DNA from: Frateuria flava
GTDB lineage: Bacteria > Pseudomonadota > Gammaproteobacteria > Xanthomonadales > Rhodanobacteraceae
Direction: 5' to 3'
Length of the DNA: 64,000 bases
NCBI RefSeq assembly: GCF_017837635.1
Contig: NZ_JAGJRS010000034.1
Span: 62,001-126,000, forward strand
The translations under genes were made by a program, and so were the position numbers. The first letter of the stretch is position 1. Every line of letters begins with the position of its first letter. Of this stretch, positions 38,514 through 47,283 are shown piece after piece. Under the pieces are notes generated by a model. That model did no database searches and was not told the origin of the DNA. It saw nothing but the letters and a program-made list of their open reading frames with translations.

Positions 38514-39500
38514 TCAGGCTCCCAGGGCCGACAGCGGCAGCGCATCGTGACCCTGTTCGCGCAGGTAGCGCACCAGCGCGTCGCCGTCGCCATGGGTGAC
38601 GTAGATGCGGCGGGCCCCGCTGTCGCGCACGCTGCGCAGCAGGCCGTTCCAGTCCGCATGATCCGACACCACGAAGCCGCGGTCATAGCCGCGCCGGCGG
38701 CGATTGCCGCGGACCTGCATCCAGCCCGAAGCGAACGCGGTCGAGGCGTTCGGGAAGCGCCGCATCCAGGGCGACCCGGCCGCGGAGGGCGGCGCGAGCA
38801 CCAGCTCGCCCGCGAGCGCCGCGCCGCGCGCGTTCTCCTCCAGCGGCTGCGTGGGCGGCATCACCACGCCGGCTTCGCGATAGAGCTGGGTCAGGCGCAG
38901 CAGCGCACCGTGCAGGTGCACCACGCGATCGACCCGGGGAGCCAACTCCGCCAGCAGCCGCTGCGCCTTGCCCAGCGCGTAGCAGAAGAGCACGGCCGAC
39001 ACCTTGCGGCGGGCGCAGTCGTCCCACCACGCGAGCAGCTCGTCGATCACCTGCGCCATCGGTGGCCAGCGATACACGGGCAGGGCGAACGTCGATTCGG
39101 TGACGAAGGTGTCGCAGGCGATTGGTTCGAACGGCGCGCAGGTCGGATCCGGCTCGCGCTTGTAGTCGCCCGAAACCACGACGACGCGCCCGGCGTACTC
39201 CATCCGCACTTGCGCGGCGCCGAGCATGTGACCGGAGGGATGCAGCGACACCTGCACCTCGCCCAGGGTGAAGGGCTCGCCGTAGTCGTAGGCCTCGATC
39301 AGCGCCGGCTCGCCCAGCCGCTCGCGCATCAGACGGAATCCGGCACGCGCTACGTGGTAGCGCGCGTTGCCCTGGCGCGCATGGTCGCCGTGCGCATGCG
39401 TCACCACGGCCTGTGCCACCGGCTCGGCCGGGTCGATGTAGAAGCCGCCGGCGGGGCAGTAGAGGCCCTCGCGGCGGGGCTGGAGCAGCGGGTCGCGCAT
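38514..39500 (-). CDS. Ligase-associated MBL-fold DNA exonuclease
   Basis: 328 residues. Metallo-beta-lactamase/beta-CASP nuclease with metal motif HAHGDHA (about 35-41), GHMLGAAQV (about 110-118), SGDYKRE (about 129) and a C-terminal DH. The beta-CASP portion (LFCYALGKAQRLLAEL) resembles Pso2/SNM1-like and ligase-associated exonucleases. With the downstream ligase it likely processes and seals broken or cross-linked DNA. Start at 39500 (MRDPLLQPRREGLYC) matches the family N-terminus. The family D hairpin 39592-39608 lies upstream. Confidence 0.9.
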   Translation of the reverse strand: MRDPLLQPRREGLYCPAGGFYIDPAEPVAQAVVTHAHGDHARQGNARYHVARAGFRLMRERLGEPALIEAYDYGEPFTLGEVQVSLHPSGHMLGAAQVRMEYAGRVVVVSGDYKREPDPTCAPFEPIACDTFVTESTFALPVYRWPPMAQVIDELLAWWDDCARRKVSAVLFCYALGKAQRLLAELAPRVDRVVHLHGALLRLTQLYREAGVVMPPTQPLEENARGAALAGELVLAPPSAAGSPWMRRFPNASTAFASGWMQVRGNRRRRGYDRGFVVSDHADWNGLLRSVRDSGARRIYVTHGDGDALVRYLREQGHDALPLSALGA

Positions 39501-39591
39501 GCGTCGATGCTCGGGGGGCGTGCGTCAAGTTGGCGGCAACAAGCCTGCCACGCGGATGTCTGTGTCTGGCCCTCGGCCCTCAACCCGCCCT

Positions 39592-39608
39592 TCTCCCCCG
39601 AGGGGAGA
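39592..39608. repeat. Family D hairpin repeat
   Basis: TCTCCCC-CGA-GGGGAGA, perfect 7-bp arms, between the ABC exporter stop and the exonuclease start. Confidence 0.6.
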
Positions 39609-39630
39609 GGGAGCTGTCACGTGGCTGGAA

Positions 39631-41400
39631 TCAGGCGACGAACTGCAGTCGCGCCAGCTCGGCGTAGAGGCCGCCTTCGGCGAGCAGGCTTTCGTGGGTG
39701 CCCTGGGCGACGATGCGTCCGCCATCCATCACCACGATGCGGTCGGCGCGTTGCACGGTGGCCAGGCGGTGGGCGATGACGAGCGTGGTACGTCCTTTTT
39801 CCAGGCGCTCGAGGGCCTGCTGGATGGCCGCTTCCGATTGCGCGTCGAGCGCCGAGGTGGCTTCGTCCAGCAGCAGCAAGGGCGCGTCGCGCAGGATCGC
39901 GCGGGCGATCGCGATGCGCTGGCGCTGGCCACCTGAGAGACGCACGCCGCGTTCGCCCAGTTCGGCGTCGTAGCCGTCGGCGAGCGCGCTGATGAACTCG
40001 TGCGCTTCGGCGGCGCGGGCCGCTTCCATGACCTCCTCGTCACTGGCCGTCTGGCGACCGAAGCGGATGTTGTCCGCGGCGCTGCCGGCGAAGATCACGG
40101 TTTCCTGCGGTACCAGCGCGATGGTGCCGCGCAGTTCGGGCAGCGCGAGCGCACGAAGGTCCGTGCCGTCGAGCCGGATGGCGCCGATCTGCGGGTCGTA
40201 GAAGCGCAGCAGCAGGGCGAATACGGTGCTCTTGCCGGCACCGGAGGGGCCGACCAGCGCCACCGTCTCGCCGGGGCGGATGTCCAGGGTGAAATCATGC
40301 AGCGCCGGCGCATCCGGCCGCGTGGGGTAGTGGAAGCCGACGTGCTCGAAGCGCAGCGCCCCGCGGACCGGGCGGGGCAGGGCGACCGGCTGCGGCGGGT
40401 CGGCGATGTGCGCCTGCTCGCCGAACAACTCGCCGATGCGCTCCATGGCGCCGGCGGCGCGCAACACGTCGCCCCACACTTCGGACAGGCCGGCTACCGA
40501 GCCCGCGGCGAACACGGCATAAAGCACGAACTGGCCGAGGATGCCGGCATTGAGCGTGCCGCCCAGCACGTCCCGCGCACCGACCCAGAGCACCAGCGTG
40601 ATGGCGCCGAAGAACAACACGATCACCGCCGCGGTGAGCAGCGCGCGCATGCCGATGCGCCGGCGCGCGCTGTCCAGTGCGCGGTCGATGGCGTCGCCAT
40701 AGCGGCGGCTCTCGATGCCTTCGCGCGCGTAGGCCTTCACCGCGGGCGCAGCGTTGAGGGTTTCGTTCGCGATCGCCGCGGCGTCCGCGAGGCGGTCCTG
40801 GCTGGCGCGCGAAAGTCGCTGCACGCGGCGCCCGAACACCAGGATCGGCAGCATCACCGCGGGGATCACCAGCGCCGTCAGACCGGCCAGCCGCGGGCTG
40901 GTCCACACCATCATGGCGCTGGCGCCCAGCAGCATCACCGCGCTGCGCAGGGCGACCGAGATGCCCGAGCCGATCAGCGCCTGTACCACCTCGGTGTCGG
41001 TGCCCAGGCGCGAGATCAGCTCGCCCACCCGCGAGCGCTCGAAGAAACCCACGTCCAGCCGGATCACGTGGGCGTAAAGCTTCGTGCGCAACGCCGCGAG
41101 CGAGCGTTCGCCGAGCAGGGTGATGCAGAAGTAACGCGCCGCGGTGGCGAAGGCGAGCACCAGGGCCACGGCGAACAGGCCCAGGAAGGTGCGGTTGATC
41201 GTGTCGCTGCTGGCGTGGCCGAAGCCGGCGTCGATCATGTGCCGCACCGCCATCGGCAGCACCAGGGTCGAGCCTGACGACAGGCCCAGGAACACCAACC
41301 AGCCGATCGCCAGCGCCTTGTGCGGCTTGAGGAAAGGCCACAGCTGGCGCAGGGCGCCGACGCGGGCGGTGGGCTTGCCGGAGGGCGTAGGGTCGCTCAT
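39631..41400 (-). CDS. ABC exporter, fused membrane and ATPase domains (MsbA-like)
   Basis: 589 residues. Six membrane segments (about 20-290) then a nucleotide-binding domain with Walker A GPSGAGKST, Q-loop near LVPQETVIFAG, signature LSGGQ (GVRLSGGQRQRIA), Walker B LLLLDEATSAL and H-loop VIAHRLATVQRADRI. The architecture is that of homodimeric half-transporters such as MsbA (lipid A flippase) or multidrug exporters. The usual msbA partner lpxK is not adjacent; the function is therefore unassigned. The frame is open upstream of the ATG at 41400, but only past the repeat element. Confidence 0.9.
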   Translation of the reverse strand: MSDPTPSGKPTARVGALRQLWPFLKPHKALAIGWLVFLGLSSGSTLVLPMAVRHMIDAGFGHASSDTINRTFLGLFAVALVLAFATAARYFCITLLGERSLAALRTKLYAHVIRLDVGFFERSRVGELISRLGTDTEVVQALIGSGISVALRSAVMLLGASAMMVWTSPRLAGLTALVIPAVMLPILVFGRRVQRLSRASQDRLADAAAIANETLNAAPAVKAYAREGIESRRYGDAIDRALDSARRRIGMRALLTAAVIVLFFGAITLVLWVGARDVLGGTLNAGILGQFVLYAVFAAGSVAGLSEVWGDVLRAAGAMERIGELFGEQAHIADPPQPVALPRPVRGALRFEHVGFHYPTRPDAPALHDFTLDIRPGETVALVGPSGAGKSTVFALLLRFYDPQIGAIRLDGTDLRALALPELRGTIALVPQETVIFAGSAADNIRFGRQTASDEEVMEAARAAEAHEFISALADGYDAELGERGVRLSGGQRQRIAIARAILRDAPLLLLDEATSALDAQSEAAIQQALERLEKGRTTLVIAHRLATVQRADRIVVMDGGRIVAQGTHESLLAEGGLYAELARLQFVA

Positions 41401-41523
41401 CGAGGCGCCTGGACGGGTGGAAGCCTCATGAAGTGGGGGCGGGCGGGCATTCCCCAAGCGCTGCGAAGTATCGCTCCGGTGAGCCCAGACGGGAGGCTTC
41501 GACCGTTTGGGGGCCTGAGGCGA

Positions 41524-41637
41524 GGCTTCCTCCATCCGCCCTGTCGGGCACCTTCCCCCGTCGAACGGGGGAAGGATCATGAAACGGAATCCGGCAGGCG
41601 GGACCTCCGGACCCAACCCTCCCGTGAGGGGGAGGGT
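41524..41637. repeat. Family C repeat plus family D hairpin
   Basis: 41524-41575 is a family C unit (GGCTTCCTCCATCCGCC then CCTTCCCCCGT/ACGGGGGAAGG). 41616-41637 is a hairpin ACCCTCCC/GGGAGGGT just after the OPT transporter stop codon and could act as its terminator. Confidence 0.7.
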
Positions 41638-41646
41638 CTGAAAGCA

Positions 41647-43635
41647 TCAGGCGGTGGTGCGGCCCATGCGGGCGATCCAGCGGTACATCACCACGATGCT
41701 CGCCACGAAGACGAGGCCGCCGATCCAGATGGCCGGGATTTCAAAGCCATCACCGACCACGGCCAGCGGGGTCTGCTTGCCGGAGATCGCCACGATCGCC
41801 GCGACCACCACGCCGAGCAGGCTTTCGCCCACGATCAGGCCCGAAGCAAGCAATACGCCCAGCTGCTTGGTCGCTTCGCCGTCCGGGCGACGGTCCGCGC
41901 GCTTGTCGAACCAGGCGCCGACCAGCGCTCCGACCACCACCATCAGCGTGGTCGAGGTGGGCAGGTAGATGCCCAGGCCAACCGCCAGCGGGGGCAGGCG
42001 CGCCCGGCTGGTGCGCACCAGCAGCTCGTCCACGATGATCAGCGCCACGCCGATGACTGCACCGATGGTGATCAGACTCCAGTCGATGTTGCCGGTGATC
42101 ACGCCCTGGGCAAGCGCCGAGATCAGGCCCGCCTGCGGCGCCGGCAATGCACGCGCCGGATCGACGCCCGGCGCGCCGACGAAGCCGTAGGCCTGGTTAA
42201 GCAGATCCAGTACCGGCGGGATTACCACCGCGCCGGCGATCACGCCGATCACCAGCGCCCACTGCTGCAGCGAGGGGGTGGCGTCGACCAGCTGGCCGGT
42301 CTTGAGGTCCTGCAGGTTGTTGTTGGCGATCGAGGCCACCGCGAACACGATCGCGGTGATGAACAGCGCGAAGGCCACCAGCGCCTTGCCGGCTTCTTCC
42401 GGCACCATCGCCTTGACGCCCAGCACCAGCAGCAGCGCGGCGATGATCACCACCAGGATGCCCACGCCCGACAGCGGACTGTTGGACGAGCCGATCAGTC
42501 CGGCCATGTAGCCGCACACGGCAGAGACCAGGAAACTCAGGATCACCACGAAGATCACGCCGCCGATCACCAGCAGCGCGGTGTGCGAGCCCAGTCCGCT
42601 GACGTTGGCGAAGTGGCCGAGCAGCCAGGCCACCGGCACCAGGCAGATCGCGGTGATGATGCCGACCAGGCCGATCGGGATGTCGTGCTCGGTACGCGGC
42701 AGCGTCTCCAGCTTGCCGGCCTTGCGCACGCGCGAGGCGGCCATGGCGCCGGCCAGGCCGCTGATCACCGGCTTGACCAGCTTGGCCAGCGTCCAGATCG
42801 CCGCCACGCCGATGGTGCCGGCGCCGACGAAGCGCACGTAGTGGCTCCAGGTCGCCTGCGCGGCGTCGGCCGCCGAACCGGCTTCCGGATGCAGCAGCAG
42901 GAAGTGCGGCACGGCCCAGCCCCAGCCGATCAGCGCGCCGACCAGCATCGCCACGCCGACCCACAGGCCGACCAGGTGGCCAACCGCGAACAGCGCGAAC
43001 GACAGGCTGAAATCAAAGCCGGTCGCCGCGCCACGGTCGCCAATACGGAAGTAGTCCGAGACCGCCTCGGCGAACACGCGGGTCTTGACGATCACGTAGA
43101 ACACCGCCGAGACGATGGAACCCACGATCACCGCCTTGAGCCCGGCGCCGCCGGATTCGACCGACTCGGCCGCCTCGGGCGAATTGCTCGAACCGACCTT
43201 GAGCACTTCGGCGCAGGCCACGCCTTCGGGGTAGGGCAGGTCCGAATCGGTCACCAGCGCGCGGCGCAACGGGATCGTGTACATCACGCCGAGCACGCCA
43301 CCGGTGGCGCAGATGCCGAAGGACATCCAGAACGGGAAGCCATTCCACCAGCCGATGATGATCAGGCCCGGCAGCACGAAAATGATGGCCGAAAGGGTGC
43401 CGGCGGCCGAGGCCACCGTCTGCACGATATTGTTCTCCTGCACGGTGGAGTTCTTCATGGCGCGCAGGATCGCCATCGAGATCACCGCGGCGGGGATCGA
43501 GGTGGCGAAGGTCAGGCCGGCCTTCAGGCCGAAGAACACGTTGGCCGCGGTGAACACCACGGTGATGACGATGCCGATGATCAGGCCGCGTAGGGTGAAT
43601 TCGGTGCGCTTGGCGCCTTGGGATTGGGCATTCAC
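41647..43635 (-). CDS. OPT family oligopeptide transporter
   Basis: 662 residues with about 14-16 membrane segments, inner membrane. Oligopeptide transporter (OPT) family; the conserved motif NGFPFWMSFGICATGG and the central SSNSPLSGVGILVVII segment fit. The conserved SLTFGLKAG-like start appears as FFGLKAGLTFATSIPA (about 34-49). The frame has no ATG at the right place; GTG at 43635 (VNAQSQGAKRTEFTLRGL) is the likely start, since it gives the family's cytoplasmic N-terminus. Transports small peptides or siderophore-like ligands; substrate unknown. Confidence 0.9.
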   Translation of the reverse strand: MNAQSQGAKRTEFTLRGLIIGIVITVVFTAANVFFGLKAGLTFATSIPAAVISMAILRAMKNSTVQENNIVQTVASAAGTLSAIIFVLPGLIIIGWWNGFPFWMSFGICATGGVLGVMYTIPLRRALVTDSDLPYPEGVACAEVLKVGSSNSPEAAESVESGGAGLKAVIVGSIVSAVFYVIVKTRVFAEAVSDYFRIGDRGAATGFDFSLSFALFAVGHLVGLWVGVAMLVGALIGWGWAVPHFLLLHPEAGSAADAAQATWSHYVRFVGAGTIGVAAIWTLAKLVKPVISGLAGAMAASRVRKAGKLETLPRTEHDIPIGLVGIITAICLVPVAWLLGHFANVSGLGSHTALLVIGGVIFVVILSFLVSAVCGYMAGLIGSSNSPLSGVGILVVIIAALLLVLGVKAMVPEEAGKALVAFALFITAIVFAVASIANNNLQDLKTGQLVDATPSLQQWALVIGVIAGAVVIPPVLDLLNQAYGFVGAPGVDPARALPAPQAGLISALAQGVITGNIDWSLITIGAVIGVALIIVDELLVRTSRARLPPLAVGLGIYLPTSTTLMVVVGALVGAWFDKRADRRPDGEATKQLGVLLASGLIVGESLLGVVVAAIVAISGKQTPLAVVGDGFEIPAIWIGGLVFVASIVVMYRWIARMGRTTA

Positions 43636-43944
43636 AAAAGCGGTTCCGTTCTGGTTGGTTCCCCTGCGCGCCGGTGACGCGCCCCTCGCGACCGCTCCCC
43701 GGCAGGCCGCCGGGGGAGCATAGCGTGGATGGGTGCGATGCAGCCTGCCCGGCCCGTCCGGGCTCGGTCGCGCCCACCTCCCGTGGCGGCAGGAGCGCAG
43801 CCTGTGCGCGACTGTTCTGCGCAAGAGGTAGCCGTCTTCGGGAGGAGGGGTGGATAGGCGAGCCCAGGCCCCCCGGTCGCGCACAGGGTGCGCTCCCACA
43901 GGGTCAGGCGCGGCTCGTCGCGCCGCGCCGGGACAGGCTTCCGG
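43636..43944. other. Intergenic region with family B repeat
   Basis: No gene. Holds the presumed promoter of the OPT gene and the family B repeat at 43788-43900. Confidence 0.6.
43788..43900. repeat. Family B palindromic repeat, copy 3 (long spacer)
   Basis: Left arm GGCAGGAGCGCAGCCTGTGC (43788) and right arm GGTCGCGCACAGGGTGCGCTCCC (43875-43897) are imperfect reverse complements, separated by about 60 bp. Confidence 0.7.
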
Positions 43945-44739
43945 TCAGGGCTGGGGCAGATGGGCGCGCAGGTCATCGGGGAGAGCGATGTCCGGGTGCG
44001 CTTTGCGGAAGCGGGCGAGCCGCTCGCTTCCTTCCTTGTCGTTGCCCTGGGCGAACAACTGGCGGATGGCTGCGAGCTCGGCGGTCGGGTTCTCCGCCGC
44101 AAAGTCGGCAACCGTGGCTGCAGGAGGCGCGGGAGGCGCGGGTGGCGGCGTGACGAGAGCCGGTGCGGGGGCGGCGGTTTCCATGACCGCAGGCGGCGCC
44201 GGCATGGGCGCCGGCATCGGCACGGCAACCTGCTGCCGGATGGGTGGCCTGGGCTCCGGCAAGGCGAGTGCCTTGCGGGCCGGTGGGTGCGACGCCCTCG
44301 CTGCGGCGGCCGGTCGGACGGGCGCAGGCTCGGCCATGGTCTTGGCTCGCGGTGTCGCCATGGCCGGGGCGGGGGGCGCGGGCGGCGGCGGTGGCATGAC
44401 CGGGGCGGTTGGCGCCTGCGCGCTCGGCTCGGTCATGGCGGCGGGTGCTTGCGCGGCCGGCGCGGTCGCCTCGGGCATCTGGCGCATGTGCCAGGCCAGG
44501 CCGGCGACGAGCACGAGCGTGGCGGCACTGCCCAGCGCCACCGGCCAGCGGGGACGGCGCACGGCGTGCGTGGCGGGTGCGCGCTCGCCGTCGTCGGCCA
44601 GCGCCTTCGCGGCGGCGCGCAGCACGGCCTGGTCCAGCGCCGGGGCGGGCTCGGTCTGCGGCAGCTTGCGATACAGCGCCGTGAGCTCGGCCTCGCCAGG
44701 CAGCTTTTGCGGTTCCTGCGGTAGCAGTGGCGTGGTCAT
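43945..44739 (-). CDS. Putative anti-sigma factor, single membrane segment
   Basis: 264 residues. Cytoplasmic part (1-65) with several basic and acidic residues, one membrane helix (WPVALGSAATLVLVAGLAWHM, about 66-86), then a long Ala/Pro-rich periplasmic region with repeats of PAP/APP, ending in a short conserved-looking helix block (ADFAAENPTAELAAIRQLFAQGNDKEGSERLARFRKAHPDIALPDDL). It overlaps the ECF sigma gene by 4 bp (ATGA), the common arrangement for a membrane anti-sigma factor that holds its sigma factor. The N-terminal part lacks the HxxxCxxC zinc motif, so it is a non-zinc type. Confidence 0.8.
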   Translation of the reverse strand: MTTPLLPQEPQKLPGEAELTALYRKLPQTEPAPALDQAVLRAAAKALADDGERAPATHAVRRPRWPVALGSAATLVLVAGLAWHMRQMPEATAPAAQAPAAMTEPSAQAPTAPVMPPPPPAPPAPAMATPRAKTMAEPAPVRPAAAARASHPPARKALALPEPRPPIRQQVAVPMPAPMPAPPAVMETAAPAPALVTPPPAPPAPPAATVADFAAENPTAELAAIRQLFAQGNDKEGSERLARFRKAHPDIALPDDLRAHLPQP

Positions 44740-45329
44740 TGGGCAAGCGCCTCGCGCAATTTGTCCATGGCGTAGCGCAGGCGCGACTTCACCGTTTCGC
44801 GGCCCGCGCCGGTCACCTCGGCGATTTCCTCCAGGCTCAGTTCGTGTTCCAGCCGCAGCAGCACGGCAGTGCGCTGTTCGTCCGGAAGTTGCTCGATGGC
44901 GCGCTGCAGGTGGCGGCGCCGCTCGAACTCGGACAGCGCGTGCTCCGGCTGCTCGCCCTCGGGCGTGGCCAGGTGTGCGAACACCACCTCGGTTTCCGCG
45001 CTGCCGGCCTGCGGCCTGCGCGCGCGGAACTGGTCGATGACCAGGTGGTGGGCGATCTGCAGCAGCCAGGTGCGGAAGCGCGCCTGCGGCTGGTAGCGCG
45101 AGCGCGTGGCGATCACCCGGCTCCAGGTCTCCTGGAACATCTCCTCGGCCAGCGCCGTGTCGTGCAGGCTGCGCAGCACGAAGCGGTAGAGCGTGGCGCG
45201 GTGGCGTGCGTACAGCGCCTCGAACGCGGCCAGGTCGCCGCGGGCGTAGGCCAGCATCAGCATCGCATCCGGGTCGACCGCGGCATCCATGGCCGGCGAG
45301 GGTACGCGATTTGTTTCGATGGTTGCCAT
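44736..45329 (-). CDS. ECF-type RNA polymerase sigma factor
   Basis: 197 residues. Region 2 (DLAAFEALYARHRATLYRFVLRSLHDTALAEEMFQETWSRVIAT, about 33-76) contains the -10 recognition helix. Region 4 (LQRAIEQLPDEQRTAVLLRLEHELSLEEIAEVTGAGRETVKSRLRYAMDKLREAL, about 140-195) is the winged -35 binder. Typical of extracytoplasmic-function sigma factors in the RpoE-like group. Start MATIETNRVPSPAMDAAVDPD at 45329 (another ATG 14 residues in). The downstream anti-sigma gene and the divergent-free vWA gene upstream suggest they sense envelope stress. Confidence 0.9.
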   Translation of the reverse strand: MATIETNRVPSPAMDAAVDPDAMLMLAYARGDLAAFEALYARHRATLYRFVLRSLHDTALAEEMFQETWSRVIATRSRYQPQARFRTWLLQIAHHLVIDQFRARRPQAGSAETEVVFAHLATPEGEQPEHALSEFERRRHLQRAIEQLPDEQRTAVLLRLEHELSLEEIAEVTGAGRETVKSRLRYAMDKLREALAQ

Positions 45330-45423
45330 CCGGTCCGACCCCGCCGCGCGCCGGCGGCCGGGGAGGGATGCGCAGGGAGGGTGCGCATCCGCTGCCGCCG
45401 TCGCCGCGGCGGGGCCGGTGGCC

Positions 45424-47148
45424 TCAGCGCGCCGCGGTGGACGCGTTCCCATCGGGCGCATGCGTGGCCAGGCCGTCGGCCAGGCCCACCAGTTGCACGA
45501 AGCCGGCGCGGTAGCCGTCCGGGTCGCGACCGCGCGCCGCGTTCGCCAGCGCCGCGATGCGGCGATAGCCGAAGTCCCCCGTGCCCTTGCCGCCGCGCAG
45601 TTGGTCGGCGAAGGCCGCGACCGCGGCGGCGAAGCGCAGGCGCTCGCTGGCGCGGGCCGAGGTCTGTGCAGCGATCGGCCGTTCGATCAGCCGGCTGTGC
45701 GACTGCCCCGGAAGCTTGTAGCGCAGGCGCAGTAAGGCCAGCTCGTTGCCGTGCGTACCGGCCACCTTCGCCTCGCCATAGCGCAGCGGATCGATGCGCC
45801 CGCCGTCCGAGCCCTGCGGCACGATCTCGTACAGCGCGGTGACGTTGGCCCCCGCGCCGATCTCGCCGGCGTCGACCTTGTCGTTGTTGAAGTCCTCGCG
45901 GCGCAGCACGCGCTTCTCGTAGCCGATCAGGCGGTACTCCTTCACCTGCGCGGGATTGAACTCGACCTGGATCTTCACGTCGCTGGCAATCGTCAGCAGC
46001 GTGGCGGACATCTCCTGCACCAGCACGCGGCGGCCTTCCTGCAGACTGTCGATGTAGTGGTGGCTGCCGTTGCCGACATCGGCCAGCATCACCGCCATGG
46101 CATCGTTGTAGTTGCCTTGGCCGAAGCCCAGGGTGGTCAGCGCGATGCCGCTTTTGCGGTGGTCTTCGATGCGCGTCCTGAGCGTCTGCTCGTCCACCGT
46201 GCCGACGTTGAAGTCGCCATCGGTAGCCAGGATCACGCGGTTGACGCCGCCTTCGATGAAGCCCTGTTCGGCCTGTGCGTAGGCCAGGTCGATGCCGGCG
46301 CCGCCATTGGTGGAACCGGATGCGCCGAGCGCGTCGATGGCCCCCTCGATGGTGGCGTGCCTGTCGCCGGGCGTGGACGGCAGCGCGACACCGGCGCTAC
46401 CGGCATAGGTGACGATCGCCACGCGGTCCTGCCTGCGCAACTGGCGCACCAGCTGCCGCAGCGAGGCCTTGAGCAACGGCAGCTTGTCCGGCTCGTCCAT
46501 GGAGCCGGAGGTGTCGATGAGGAACACCAGGTTGGCCGCCGGGATCTGCGCCGCCGGCACGCGGTAGCCCTGGATGCCGATCAGCAGCAGCTGGCGTTTG
46601 GCGTTCCACGGCGCCGGAGCCAGTTCGGTCGTCACGCTGAAGGGCTGGGCGCGGTCGGCTGGCGGCATGTAGCCGTAGTCGAAGTAGTTGATGAACTCCT
46701 CGGCGCGCACGGCGTCGGCCGGCGGCAGGGCGCCTTCGTTCAACATGCGCCGCACGTTGGCGTAGGCGCCGGTGTCGACGTCGATGCCGAAAGTGGACAC
46801 TGGCTGCTCGGAGGCCAGCTGCACCGGGTTGTCCTCGTGGTGGGTGTAGCGCTCGGTGTCGACCGGTGGCGCGACCCACGAGGGCAGGGAGGCGGCGTAG
46901 AGCGCATTCGGCGCGGCCGCTTGTGCCATCACCTGCATGGCGGGGGGCGCGGGCGCGGCCTCGCGCAGCACCCTGTCGGCCGTCGCCCCGGGCTTGGCCA
47001 TGGGCGGCGGGGGTGGTGGCAGCGGTGCGGGCTGCACCGTGGAAAGGGGCGGGCCCTTGGCGGCCGGTTGTCGCGCCGGGGGCTTCGACGCGGTGCAGCC
47101 GACCAGGAGCACGAACAGCGCGAGCAGCAGGCTACGCAGGGCGTTCAT
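45424..47148 (-). CDS. vWA domain lipoprotein, YfbK-like
   Basis: 574 residues. Signal peptide with lipobox LVGC (Cys18), a Pro-rich linker (about 20-90), then a von Willebrand factor domain with complete MIDAS DTSGSMD (212-218), conserved TNGGAGID (about 290) and ATDGDFNVG (about 312). The C-terminal part is the vWF-associated DUF3520-like region (ERLRFAAAVAAFADQLRGGKG). E. coli YfbK and the Myxococcus/Xanthomonas homologues are of unknown function. It sits 94 bp upstream of the ECF gene, on the same strand, so it may be part of the same transcript: lipoprotein, sigma, anti-sigma. Start at 47148 is supported by GGGAG. Confidence 0.88.
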   Translation of the reverse strand: MNALRSLLLALFVLLVGCTASKPPARQPAAKGPPLSTVQPAPLPPPPPPMAKPGATADRVLREAAPAPPAMQVMAQAAAPNALYAASLPSWVAPPVDTERYTHHEDNPVQLASEQPVSTFGIDVDTGAYANVRRMLNEGALPPADAVRAEEFINYFDYGYMPPADRAQPFSVTTELAPAPWNAKRQLLLIGIQGYRVPAAQIPAANLVFLIDTSGSMDEPDKLPLLKASLRQLVRQLRRQDRVAIVTYAGSAGVALPSTPGDRHATIEGAIDALGASGSTNGGAGIDLAYAQAEQGFIEGGVNRVILATDGDFNVGTVDEQTLRTRIEDHRKSGIALTTLGFGQGNYNDAMAVMLADVGNGSHHYIDSLQEGRRVLVQEMSATLLTIASDVKIQVEFNPAQVKEYRLIGYEKRVLRREDFNNDKVDAGEIGAGANVTALYEIVPQGSDGGRIDPLRYGEAKVAGTHGNELALLRLRYKLPGQSHSRLIERPIAAQTSARASERLRFAAAVAAFADQLRGGKGTGDFGYRRIAALANAARGRDPDGYRAGFVQLVGLADGLATHAPDGNASTAAR

Positions 47149-47234
47149 CGGCGGATCTCCCTCGGGGGTGTGGGAGATGAAACGGAGCGTCGGCCGAAAA
47201 GGGGTTAAGCGGCTTTCCACAGGGGCCGACTCGA

Positions 47235-47271
47235 GGGCGATGCACTTCGCCGGAAGCCGGGAGCATCGCCC
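47235..47271. repeat. Degenerate family A palindrome, copy 4
   Basis: GGGCGATGC (47235) and GCATCGCCC (47263-47271) remain, with the intervening sequence eroded. It sits between two genes read in the same direction, unlike the other copies. Confidence 0.55.
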
Positions 47272-47283
47272 ACCAGCGGACTC

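Noticed and set aside
39631-41400. Calling the ABC exporter msbA
   Set aside because: Architecture fits, but there is no lpxK or other lipid A gene nearby and the substrate cannot be told from sequence.
41320-43593. A long open frame antisense to the OPT transporter
   Set aside because: The translation is a His/Asp/Gln-rich low-complexity protein typical of antisense membrane-protein codons.
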